A DNA stretch of 17,494 bases from JAMLIO01 sp031412575 (GTDB lineage Bacteria > Bdellovibrionota > Bdellovibrionia > Bdellovibrionales > UBA1609), in contig JANODG010000071.1 in assembly GCA_031412575.1 (NCBI GenBank), positions 1 through 17,494 on the forward strand, in the 5' to 3' direction. The notes under the pieces are model-generated. The model was not told where the DNA came from. It worked only from the letters and a program-made list of their open reading frames with translations, and searched no databases. Made by a program: the position numbers and the translations under genes. How positions within the stretch are numbered: position 1 is the stretch's first letter; every line of letters begins with the position of its first letter. Below, piece after piece: positions 1 through 7,208 of the stretch.

Positions 1-583
1 GAATTTCTTCATCGAAAAAAGTATTCAAATAATCAATCACATAAGAATTTGAACTACCATACTGAAAGTACAAAGCGTACTTTGTGACATCACTGACTAA
101 AACACTTTGGTCAATGCTTTCGACCATCTGTCGGTCTAAAGAATTTATTTTTGGTGTAGACCTATAAAGCCGACCTGATTGAAATAAAAAATTCATTTCA
201 GGTTTGTGAATACCGTCAAAATGCCCCTTGCCTTTAATTATTTCGGAAGACACGGGTTGTCCCCCACAATGAAGTCTAATCATCCAATTCGTGTTTTCTA
301 AAAGAAGCTCCACATCTCTTGTAGACATTTCAAGCGGTTCACTAAAGTTTAATTTTTTAGGTAAATTTAATTTTTCAATAGTTTCTGACCTTGCAACTGT
401 AACTAACCTAAAGAAATTGATTGCTGCTAACTGATTTCTTAGATTTATGTCTCTGACATAGTATTCATTAGATAGCGATGAACCTAAAATTAATTTTTCT
501 CCGAAAGCTAAATTACAAATTGAGCCGCAAGCTGAAAAAGTTAAAATGCATAAAAGTATTCTTAGTTTGATAAATCCCCTCAT
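1..583 (-). CDS. Exported protein of unknown function, 3' end cut by window edge
   Basis: An open frame of 194 codons runs from ATG at 583 off the left edge without a stop, so the C-terminus is missing. The start is supported by AGGGG five bases upstream of the ATG; an in-frame GTG one codon earlier is possible. The N-terminus (MRGFIKLRILLCILTFSAC) is a signal peptide. Cys19 follows F-S-A, a loose lipobox, so it may be a lipoprotein, although cleavage by signal peptidase I after LAFG is equally plausible. The remainder is a mixed polar sequence with a central stretch reading NTNWMIRLHCGGQPV and no motif I recognise. Codon use resembles the neighbours. The gene is co-oriented with the Ig-repeat lipoprotein upstream, but 205 bases and a candidate promoter separate them. 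Exported location is fairly secure; function is unknown. Confidence 0.75.
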   Translation of the reverse strand, partial: MRGFIKLRILLCILTFSACGSICNLAFGEKLILGSSLSNEYYVRDINLRNQLAAINFFRLVTVARSETIEKLNLPKKLNFSEPLEMSTRDVELLLENTNWMIRLHCGGQPVSSEIIKGKGHFDGIHKPEMNFLFQSGRLYRSTPKINSLDRQMVESIDQSVLVSDVTKYALYFQYGSSNSYVIDYLNTFFDEEI

Positions 584-671
584 CACAACCCCTGCCCAAA
601 GTGACGTTTAATTTGATTAAAACGCAGTCAATTCAGATGTTGGTAATCTAAACTAAATAAAAAATACTGTC

Positions 672-700
672 ATTATATAGGTGTTTGAGATTGTTATCGT
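672..700 (-). promoter_or_regulatory. Candidate promoter for the exported protein at 1-583
   Basis: On the minus strand a perfect TATAAT lies at 677-672. A weak -35 (ACGATA, 3 of 6 matches) sits 17 bases upstream at 700-695. A start site near 665 would give a leader of about 80 bases. The -10 is convincing and the -35 is poor, so this is a suggestion only. Confidence 0.35.
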
Positions 701-744
701 TGGCAATAGAGGAATTAATTTCAGCACTGATTAATATATAGTCT

Positions 745-773
745 ATCAGTTATAAATGATAATTATAGCTGAT
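745..773 (-). terminator. AT-rich stem-loop downstream of the Ig-repeat/SGNH gene
   Basis: Arms ATCAGTTATA (745-754) and TATAGCTGAT (764-773) pair over ten positions, one of them a G-U, around a nine-base loop. It begins 16 bases after the stop codon of the gene at 789-3569. The following bases are AT-rich but not a clean U tract, so termination is possible rather than shown. The 584-788 gap holds otherwise only the candidate promoter. Confidence 0.3.
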
Positions 774-788
774 CCTTATAGCCGATAG

Positions 789-3569
789 TTATGGGGCTGG
801 TAAAGGAACTAGGGCTGCGTCTCTAAAAGGGTTTGATCCACCATTTGTGCCATAAAAATTTTGACAACCACTAATATTCCCGGTTTGTCCTTTTAATGTC
901 CAATAGCTTGAACATGAATTATTAGAAATAAAAGTACGACATGAAGCCATTGTTCTAGCGCTGGGGTTACTACCTTGATTGTAATATGCGTTCACATAGT
1001 TCCAAGCTATAGTTTGGAGCTGTCCAGCTTGAGTGGTTGTAATTCCGGAACCACTTGGAGGCGCAACACCTGAAGGGCTTTTTCCGTAGGTCGATGCGTA
1101 AACAACTAAAGACATAAAATACATTCCCAAAGAAGTTAAGTGAACGTTATCACTAAAAATCATATCCATACGCGCGGACGTTGTTCCCGTAATGCCAGAC
1201 ACTTCACCGGCTATTGCACGCTCGACTAAGTCCACCAAGGCCCCGCCTGCTGGCAATAAACGAACACGGTCGGTACGACCAGCGCTTTGTAAAGACTCAT
1301 TCACTTTACTTGCGGCACATTCCCAAGTGACTTCTGAGTTTTGTTCGTGTGTGATCCAATTGGATGGATTTAATTTATTAATGTCTAACCAACTGTGATA
1401 GAAAAAAGAACGTGAGGCTGGATTTCCTGAAATCATAAGATCGTGATAATGACGTAAATATAAAATAGTGTTTTCCCACTGGATTTGCTCTAGGCTTGAA
1501 TGATTTTCCGTAATGACTAAAGTGTCATAGAGTTGTCCTGCACCGATTGTTTGTGGATTCCTGACTTCGTTCACAAAATTTATATTTGAAGTTCCAGATC
1601 TGTTTTTACCTTGTGAATAGCCCGGAAAACCTGCGGCCCCAGTATCGTTACCTTTTGTACGCACACGTATTGGAGAACCAAGCACGATTTGCTGTTGATA
1701 ATTAAAACTATCCGAACTTTTATTTGTGATGTCGACTAAGTAATCGGCCAAAGGGTTATCCGTTAAACTGTGTCCAGACAATAAAAGTCGAGTTGAATTT
1801 ACTGGTCCCCAATTTGGATTGGATGCGGGCGCTTGATAATTTAAAACTAAAGCTTGCGAGGTCGATGTGTTTCCCGCTTGATCGGCTTGAACAAAACTTA
1901 AAGTCTTAGCCCCATCGGCACTTGTTAATGTCACCGATCTTGAAAAGATAGACGACGTACAACTTGCAGTTAAAGGTGCGCCGGTAATGTTGCCAGTGAT
2001 CGTGACCGTGGCCCCTGTTTCGCAGCCTCCGTTAATCGTTTGGGCTGTTGCAGTGACATTCGAGTTGTTTAAGGGGGATGAAATTGTTGGAGCAGCAGGT
2101 GGTGCTGTATCTAAGTTGACCGTGATACTGACTTGTGAGGATGTGACCGAACCATTTGTTTGGGTAACGTTGATATTTTTTGCTACGTCTCCAGAAGTTA
2201 ATGTCACAGCTCTTGAGTAGTTATTCGATAAACAATTTGAAGTCACAGGGCTTCCAACCACATTGCCAGAAACTGTAACCGTGTTTCCTGTGATGCAAGT
2301 TCCAATGATGGTTTGTGCAGTTGAATTAGTTCTTAAATTGTTGATTGGTGATGAGATCGTAGGTGCTGATATTGATGTGCTTAAGGTCACAGAAATTGTT
2401 GTTAAAGCCGAACTATTTCCAGCAGCGTCTTGTTGACCTACGTTTATTGTTTTAGCCCCATCACCAGCTGTTAAAGTGATTGCACGGGAGTAGGCACTGC
2501 TGGCGCATGATGTTGTCACAGGAGAACCGGTGATGTTACCAGAGATGCTGACAGTTGCTCCGGTCTCGCAGGTTCCAGTAAGAGTTTGAGCTGCTGTAGA
2601 AAGAGTAGATCCGTTTGAGGGTGAACCGATAGTAGGTGAAGTAGGCGTTGTAGCGTCGAAAATTATATTTAAACTTGCTGCTGGGGAAACGTTACCATTA
2701 CTTTGCGTTACACTGATAGATTTATTTCCGTCTCCAGCAGTAACTGTAATCGAGCGAGAAAATGAATTGCTTGTACACGATGTTGATACAGGTGATCCAG
2801 TAACATTTCCAGAAATACTGATTGAGTTTCCAGAAACACAAGTGCCATTTAATGTGTGTGCAATCAAATTTGTTCTTAGATTATTTACTGGCGATGAAAT
2901 AGTCGGAGCCGCTGGCACGTTCACGGCCGTGTTTAAATTCAGTGATAGAACTCTAGCGGTAGAGACGTTCCCAGCTAAGTCACTTTGGGTAATGTTAATT
3001 GTTTTTGCTCCATCCCCGTTACTTAAAGATATGACCCGAGAGTAATTCCCCGCGCTGCAGGCAGCGGCGATAGGCGAACCTGTTATGCTTCCTGAAATAT
3101 TTAGCGTCGACCCCGATTCGCAGGCTCCGGCGAGCGTCTGATTTAGTAAAGAAACTGTCGCATTATTAGTATGGGATGTGATTGTGGGTGCAGTGGGCGC
3201 GGTCATATCCAAGTTGATATTAATGTATAAAGCAAAATTTGGATTTGTTGTACTTACACTTAAACTTTTAGGTCCATCTCCAGTCGCTAAGCTTATCGAC
3301 TGAGAATAATAGGCCGAAGTATCACAGACCCAATCCACCGGCCCACCACCAATATTACCACTTATGCGAAGAGGTGTGCCGGCAATGCAACTGCCAGAAA
3401 CTAGATGAGTTAAAGTATTAACATGTGAGTTGTCTGATGGAGTTGAAATGTTAAAAGAATTTCCAGAACTTTCAGAAGAACCATCTCCAGGAGTCATGTC
3501 TGTACAGCCAGAGAATAATAAAAAAAGCGAGAAAAATATTTTATTTGTGGACCACATATTCGTTTTCAA
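789..3569 (-). CDS. Predicted lipoprotein with six Ig-like repeats and a C-terminal SGNH-like hydrolase domain
   Basis: This 926-residue protein is predicted to be surface-exposed. The start is a TTG at 3569 with AGAGG six bases upstream; the ATG four codons later is too far from that site. A signal peptide ends in a good lipobox, LFSGC, with Cys21 as the lipid anchor. Residues about 38-590 form six Ig-like repeats of roughly 90 residues. Every repeat has a cysteine pair exactly 21 residues apart (61/82, 150/171, 244/265, 334/355, 425/446, 516/537), consistent with an intradomain disulfide. Residues about 593-830 look like an SGNH/GDSL esterase-type fold. Block I reads LLLSGHSLTDNP (Ser601, with His in place of the usual Asp of GDSL), Asn689 lies in ITENHSS, and the final block is SDNVH (Asp807, His810). 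A cysteine-containing tail follows (877, 886, 902). The substrate is unknown; a surface polysaccharide or cell-wall ester is a guess. A related vWA lipoprotein lies just upstream. Confidence 0.85.
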   Translation of the reverse strand: MKTNMWSTNKIFFSLFLLFSGCTDMTPGDGSSESSGNSFNISTPSDNSHVNTLTHLVSGSCIAGTPLRISGNIGGGPVDWVCDTSAYYSQSISLATGDGPKSLSVSTTNPNFALYININLDMTAPTAPTITSHTNNATVSLLNQTLAGACESGSTLNISGSITGSPIAAACSAGNYSRVISLSNGDGAKTINITQSDLAGNVSTARVLSLNLNTAVNVPAAPTISSPVNNLRTNLIAHTLNGTCVSGNSISISGNVTGSPVSTSCTSNSFSRSITVTAGDGNKSISVTQSNGNVSPAASLNIIFDATTPTSPTIGSPSNGSTLSTAAQTLTGTCETGATVSISGNITGSPVTTSCASSAYSRAITLTAGDGAKTINVGQQDAAGNSSALTTISVTLSTSISAPTISSPINNLRTNSTAQTIIGTCITGNTVTVSGNVVGSPVTSNCLSNNYSRAVTLTSGDVAKNINVTQTNGSVTSSQVSITVNLDTAPPAAPTISSPLNNSNVTATAQTINGGCETGATVTITGNITGAPLTASCTSSIFSRSVTLTSADGAKTLSFVQADQAGNTSTSQALVLNYQAPASNPNWGPVNSTRLLLSGHSLTDNPLADYLVDITNKSSDSFNYQQQIVLGSPIRVRTKGNDTGAAGFPGYSQGKNRSGTSNINFVNEVRNPQTIGAGQLYDTLVITENHSSLEQIQWENTILYLRHYHDLMISGNPASRSFFYHSWLDINKLNPSNWITHEQNSEVTWECAASKVNESLQSAGRTDRVRLLPAGGALVDLVERAIAGEVSGITGTTSARMDMIFSDNVHLTSLGMYFMSLVVYASTYGKSPSGVAPPSGSGITTTQAGQLQTIAWNYVNAYYNQGSNPSARTMASCRTFISNNSCSSYWTLKGQTGNISGCQNFYGTNGGSNPFRDAALVPLPAP
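1800..3458 (-). repeat. Six tandem Ig-like coding repeats with alternating subtypes
   Basis: The repeat unit encodes a consensus like APTISSPxNN...GTCxxGxxVxISGNxTGSP...C...YSR...GDGAK. Distances between the first cysteines of successive units are 89, 94, 90, 91 and 91 residues. Units 2, 4 and 6 carry D-x-A-G-N-x-S near their ends. Units 3 and 5 lack it, carry N-G-x-V instead, and also share NNLRTN. This suggests duplication of a two-domain block. Unit 1 is the most divergent. Confidence 0.8.
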
Positions 3570-3580
3570 AATTCACCTCT

Positions 3581-3621
3581 GTTAACAAATGGTTTTTTTG
3601 TAAAAAGACTTATTTGTTAAC
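3581..3621 (-). promoter_or_regulatory. Perfect 10-bp inverted repeat between the vWA gene and the Ig-repeat gene
   Basis: GTTAACAAAT at 3581-3590 is mirrored exactly by ATTTGTTAAC at 3612-3621 across 21 bases. One arm includes the TAA stop of the vWA gene. The other abuts the AGAGG ribosome site of the downstream TTG-initiated gene. In RNA, the inner U5/A5 runs could extend the stem. There is no U tract after it, so a simple terminator is unlikely. An operator or an mRNA processing or translation-control hairpin fits better. Confidence 0.5.
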
Positions 3622-4543
3622 GTTCGTAATCAACTTGTATGCGATAAATGCTTTTTTCCGGGAAGTTCGACGGATCTAAAATCAAAGAAAGTCCCTCAAC
3701 GACGTATCTGTCTGTTAAAACACCGTTGACTCGGACTTGTAGATTAGATTTTGGTTGGCTAGATAAAACAAATTCTGTTTTTGCAAGCCTTGAAATATTT
3801 TTTAATAAAGCATCAAAACTTTCTGACCAATCTGACTTACAAATATCGTAAGAATCACCACCGGATTCATCCGCTAACTTAATTGCAACATAAGCCGGAT
3901 CTGAAATTTTGCAATTTTTTGAATTAGGTAATGCTACAAAATTATAAAAAGTTAGATCTTGTGGTCTTATCACGTCACGGATAGCTGTTAAAAAACCTTC
4001 GCTTGATTTTTGAGATTTATCAGACGAAATATCTGTGTCCCCTGCAAAAATAAAAATTTTTTTAGAATTCTCACGAATTAAGTTTTCTGAGATTAAGTCA
4101 GGAAGATGTTTGATGATTTCATCAAGAGCTTTACCTAAACTTTGTTTTTTGTTGATCTGAACATAGCCTTTCTCAAGATCAAATTCTGAAAGTGCAATCC
4201 CGTAATCTGGGTCGTCGCTTGAAAAAATACTTAATTTTAAATTCGCACGTGATTCAATCTTATCTAATAACCTTGTTATGTTTTTTCTGATGATTTCAGT
4301 CTCGTCACCCATTGATGGTGAATTATCAATAAGCCAAACTATATCAATATTTGAGTCATCAACTGAATAAACTTTTTCAAAAGAAACGTTAACACTTCTG
4401 CTTTCAAGAGAGGAAATTTCAAATTCGGGGTCACCATTAAATTGAGCTTCTGAACAGTTTTGAAAACCCATTAACATCAGTCCAATTGCGCCTATAGAAA
4501 TAGTTGCACGCACCGATTTTCTTACTTTCATCTCTTGAGCCAT
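3617..4543 (-). CDS. Exported or lipid-anchored protein with a von Willebrand factor A domain
   Basis: This is a 308-residue protein. The N-terminus has basic residues followed by a hydrophobic segment ending in MGFQNC (Cys30). FQN before Cys is not a textbook lipobox, so lipid anchoring is likely but not certain. Residues about 66-260 form a vWA fold: strand VWLID leads into the MIDAS motif DNSPS (Asp73, Ser75, Ser77), and strand KIFIFAGDTDIS carries a plausible later MIDAS Asp (169 or 171). Such domains bind a divalent cation and mediate protein-protein contacts. Cys211 and Cys235 could form a disulfide. The C-terminal 50 residues look like a small beta domain. No clear Shine-Dalgarno precedes ATG 4543; ATG 4531 is an alternative with no better site. 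The gene lies 47 bases upstream of the Ig-repeat lipoprotein on the same strand, so a joint surface role is a reasonable inference. The partner is unknown. Confidence 0.8.
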   Translation of the reverse strand: MAQEMKVRKSVRATISIGAIGLMLMGFQNCSEAQFNGDPEFEISSLESRSVNVSFEKVYSVDDSNIDIVWLIDNSPSMGDETEIIRKNITRLLDKIESRANLKLSIFSSDDPDYGIALSEFDLEKGYVQINKKQSLGKALDEIIKHLPDLISENLIRENSKKIFIFAGDTDISSDKSQKSSEGFLTAIRDVIRPQDLTFYNFVALPNSKNCKISDPAYVAIKLADESGGDSYDICKSDWSESFDALLKNISRLAKTEFVLSSQPKSNLQVRVNGVLTDRYVVEGLSLILDPSNFPEKSIYRIQVDYER

Positions 4544-4632
4544 AAATAGTTGTCGGTCTATTTCGGCTCTGGACTTAAGGTTTGTCCTTGTAATTATTTG
4601 GCTTTTTTATTTGAGTGTCTTACTTTGAGAAT

Positions 4633-5367
4633 CTATGTGTTTATCTGTTGTGATAGTGTCAACTGGTCTATAATTTGTGTTTTAAATTGAGTTAACCACA
4701 CGGAAAATAAGTCTTTTGTTGAAATTTCAATATTTAAATTTTTAAGAGAAGTCATTTGAGTTGAAGCTATTCCGCAGATATCAAATAAACTAAATTTAGT
4801 TAAATCATTGCTCACGTTAATCGATAAACCGTGGCTTACCCATCCCCTGGTATGATGTAACCCTAAAGATAAAAGCTTTTTCTGGGACGAGTAAATTCCA
4901 ATATTTGCTTCGGTATTCACGTCGCAGTTTAAGCCTAATTCTAAAAAAGTGTTTTGACTGACAGAGAGCAATAAATTGATGTAAGAACGCAAATTTAAAT
5001 TTAAAGCGCTTAAATTTAAAACGGGATAAATGATTAATTGGCTTGGATTATGGAGCGTCAACTGTCCACCGCGAACTGTTAAATCAATGGATTCAAAATG
5101 CTTTTGGTAACCTGATAAATCAGTTTTCCAAAGGGATTTTCCGGCACTTAAAACTTCAAAGTGCTCGCACCCAAAAATATGAACTTCATTGGGCTTTTCG
5201 GCTTTTAAAACTTCGGTTTGGGCAGTGGTCGATTTTTTTATATCGATAAGTCCAAGCCATCGATCTTGTATCTTTAAGGAAGCGGCATATTCAACACTAC
5301 GATGAACTTCGTCAGGACTATTTTTAGGCTTCATCATCGGTTCTGTGTCAGACATTTGGGACATCAT
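4633..5367 (-). CDS. lipB: Octanoyltransferase LipB (lipoate biosynthesis)
   Basis: LipB transfers the octanoyl group from acyl-carrier protein to lipoyl domains in the cytoplasm, the step before LipA inserts sulfur. The 244-residue product shows the family signatures in order. RGGQLTLHNPSQLIIYPVLNL-type sequence runs from residue 99 (family form RGGQxTYHGPGQLxxYPxLdL, His106 kept). Lys164 lies in KKLLSLG, followed by RGWVSHGLSINV, and Cys198 lies in DICGIAS. The Lys-Cys pair is 34 residues apart, as between E. coli Lys135 and Cys169, so the catalytic dyad appears intact. It is divergent in places: SAGKS stands where TLGR-like sequence is usual, and about 30 extra residues precede the conserved core. 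ATG 5367 overlaps the stop of the upstream gene by one base (TAATG), implying translational coupling. ATG 5364 or 5355 could also serve. Confidence 0.85.
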   Translation of the reverse strand: MMSQMSDTEPMMKPKNSPDEVHRSVEYAASLKIQDRWLGLIDIKKSTTAQTEVLKAEKPNEVHIFGCEHFEVLSAGKSLWKTDLSGYQKHFESIDLTVRGGQLTLHNPSQLIIYPVLNLSALNLNLRSYINLLLSVSQNTFLELGLNCDVNTEANIGIYSSQKKLLSLGLHHTRGWVSHGLSINVSNDLTKFSLFDICGIASTQMTSLKNLNIEISTKDLFSVWLTQFKTQIIDQLTLSQQINT

Positions 5368-6263
5368 TAAGGCTCTAGAATTTCTTCATCGGAAAATGTT
5401 TTAAAAGTGATCTGACGATCCTTAATTTCAGTCTTATAAGGTCCATTCACGAAGTTTAAAGATTTTATTTTATCGTAAGGGTTCTGAGTCACAAAAAGTT
5501 TAAACGTATATTTATTGGTTTCAGATGAATAAAGTTTAATTTGATTTATATCTATACTCAGACCTTCTTGAATACCTAACCTTATCTGACTAAGTTCCTC
5601 ATAGTTTAATTCGTTTTCAAAAATAATCAAAAATTCAGTGGTGTTGAAATCGGGTTTTTCATAAACTTTGTCGTTGATCTTATCGTTAAATTCTAAAGCC
5701 AAACCCCTAAAACTAGATTCGGATGTGAATGTCGCTGTTTGGGATAAAAATAACATTTCTAGCGCAGATTTTTTTATTTGATAAAACGAGAGTTCTGTTA
5801 AGTCAGCTCTTTCTTTATTTTTTGAATCGATAATTAGATTTCCTGTGATCAAATAATAATTTTCATATTCCCCAACATTTTTTGAGTTCACTTGAGACAG
5901 ATAAAATTTAACATCAATATTTTCTTTTAAAAAATCCTCTTTCATTTTTTTTAGTAAAGTTTTAAATGCAATTGGGATTTTTAAGGAATTTGTTTTAATC
6001 TCTGTAGAACCATTTTTTGCTTCAGTGCCTAGGTTTTCGTTTTCAGGCGCATTATTCCACCATACGTATGACTTTAATGAGTTCACTTCGGTTAGGCGAA
6101 TTCGAGGTACAACTTTAATTTCTAATAGTTGAACAGGTACAGCTACTTCGGCAGATTTTTTAATAGTTTCAGCTGTTGTAAAAGGTGTCGAAAATAATTG
6201 AACTATAAGTCCAAACAATATTTGTAATAAAATATTATGTTTCAATCTATGCGCCAAAATCAA
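5367..6263 (-). CDS. Exported protein of unknown function, upstream of lipB
   Basis: This 298-residue product is not recognised. It has a basic start, a hydrophobic stretch (ILLQILFGLIVQLF) and a likely cleavage after TTA near residue 31, so it is probably periplasmic. The body is Lys-, Glu- and Asn-rich, alternates beta-type stretches, and has no cysteine in the predicted mature part. The chosen start is TTG at 6263 with AAGGA eight bases upstream; no ATG is available near the signal peptide. This start, the ribosome site and the first five codons lie inside a stray copy of the dnaE 3' end (6247-6318), read in another frame. The gene is coupled to lipB by a one-base overlap, but nothing in the sequence links it to lipoate. 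Export is fairly sure; function is unknown. Confidence 0.72.
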   Translation of the reverse strand: MILAHRLKHNILLQILFGLIVQLFSTPFTTAETIKKSAEVAVPVQLLEIKVVPRIRLTEVNSLKSYVWWNNAPENENLGTEAKNGSTEIKTNSLKIPIAFKTLLKKMKEDFLKENIDVKFYLSQVNSKNVGEYENYYLITGNLIIDSKNKERADLTELSFYQIKKSALEMLFLSQTATFTSESSFRGLALEFNDKINDKVYEKPDFNTTEFLIIFENELNYEELSQIRLGIQEGLSIDINQIKLYSSETNKYTFKLFVTQNPYDKIKSLNFVNGPYKTEIKDRQITFKTFSDEEILEP

Positions 6264-6318
6264 AAGTCACATCCTTGATGTCCACCAATTTACTAACTCT
6301 TTGGACAAAATCAAGATC
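6247..6318 (-). pseudogene. Duplicated 3' end of dnaE (last 23 codons plus stop)
   Basis: Read on the minus strand, this stretch encodes DLDFVQRVSKLVDIKDVTFDFGA followed by TAG. That is the exact C-terminus of the DnaE encoded at 7137-10643 except for one Met-to-Val change. The alignment to 7137-7208 is gap-free, with 62 of 72 bases identical. Nine of the ten differences are at third codon positions and are synonymous, counting TAA/TAG; the tenth is ATG/GTG. Homology stops abruptly at about 6319, 13 bases after the stop of the broken barrel-protein gene. The fragment therefore diverged while part of a working dnaE, then lost the rest of the gene. It now overlaps the start of the gene upstream of lipB. 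Confidence 0.9.
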
Positions 6319-6331
6319 TGTAGCTGAACTT

Positions 6332-6946
6332 CTACATCTTATAACGAGCCGAGAAACTGAAGTAATTGATTGCATCTTCTACATCAAATCCAGCCTCTCC
6401 GAAGAAGGTCAAATTTTGATAGGCTTCTAAGTTGAGCTCGACACCGAATGTTGCTTGCACAAAAAAATCAAAACCATCTTCTTCACCGTCAAAGTTGTAT
6501 CTGGCTCCTAAAGGCATAGCCGCATACGGAGTCATTGTTCCATATTCCCATCCAAATTTCTTACTGACGAGTGGGGCTACTCTTAGCGTTTAGAAATTAT
6601 AATCGTCCTCATTGATCCAATCTGCATCTAAGATTAATCCTAAGGCTGGCTGATTTTGTATATCTGGAACTGGAATCCATTTTGCCGCCACGTTTACGTT
6701 CACGTCGGTAGCCCCAGTTCCAAATTTAATTCTATAATCCATGGATTGGGATTTAGTCGGAAGATCCAAATAAAGTAAAATATTTGCGCCAGAAGAATCA
6801 TCAGTTAAAAACTGCAGTTCAGATCCCAATTTATATGTGCCTGGATCTGTCATGTTTCCTGTATTGATTATGGAATTATAACCAAATGCCATTGATGAAA
6901 TTAAACTTAATGTGAGTGCCAACAATGATGATGATATTTTTTGCAT
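6332..6946 (-). pseudogene. Outer-membrane beta-barrel-like protein gene broken by one in-frame TAA
   Basis: The first part encodes 118 residues with a clear signal peptide (MQKISSSLLALTLSLISSMAFG) and alternating beta-type segments. It stops at TAA 6592-6590. The frame then continues without shift through 18 more codons (TLRVAPLVSKKFGWEYGT) and a further 67-residue stretch to TAG at 6334-6332. Both halves read as one small barrel of about 204 residues. Paired strands such as FFVQATFGVELNL and LTFFGEAGFDV, and a C-terminal strand YFSFSARYKM, support this. The broken gene is otherwise undamaged, so the stop is recent, a sequencing error, or read through. Internal ATG 6535 could start a tail fragment, but that would lack a signal peptide. 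It sits between two copies of the dnaE 3' end. Specific function is unknown. Confidence 0.78.
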
Positions 6947-7136
6947 GATGGAGTTTCCGGAGATAGTTTGGTGTGTGGTTTAAGAATCAAATTGAAGATA
7001 AATTTTCACAAGACAACAATATTGAAAATAAAGATTAACAGGATGAGAATTTAAAATATTCGCGGAAATGAAGCTTTGTTGTGTAGAAAAGTATAAATTT
7101 GAATAAGTAGTTTTCAAAAACCGTTAAATATTTGAT

Positions 7137-7208
7137 TTATGCGCCGAAATCAAAAGTGACATCTTTGATGTCCATCAACTTACTGACTCTTTGTACGAAA
7201 TCTAGATC
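7137..7208 (-). repeat. dnaE 3' end, intact copy of the 72-base direct repeat
   Basis: This segment and 6247-6318 are direct repeats 890 bases apart with 86% identity. They bracket the broken barrel-protein gene and its 190-base upstream region (6947-7136). That upstream region holds no convincing promoter or terminator. Confidence 0.9.

Noticed and set aside
1..22. The first 22 bases resemble 5379-5400 (20 of 22 identical, sharing GAATTTCTTCATCG).
   Set aside because: Both encode a Phe/Asp/Glu-rich stretch (F-D/S-D-E-E-I) at protein ends; similarity does not extend further and is probably chance in AT-rich sequence.
1192..3045. Plus-strand open frames opposite the Ig-repeat gene.
   Set aside because: They are antisense shadows of the repeats, lack ribosome sites and show no protein-like features of their own.
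4544..4632. Possible flagellar-type sigma-28 promoter before the vWA gene (TTAAGTCC ... CCGACAA on the minus strand).
   Set aside because: Spacing is about two bases too long and the -10 half is imperfect; no second example in the window supports it.
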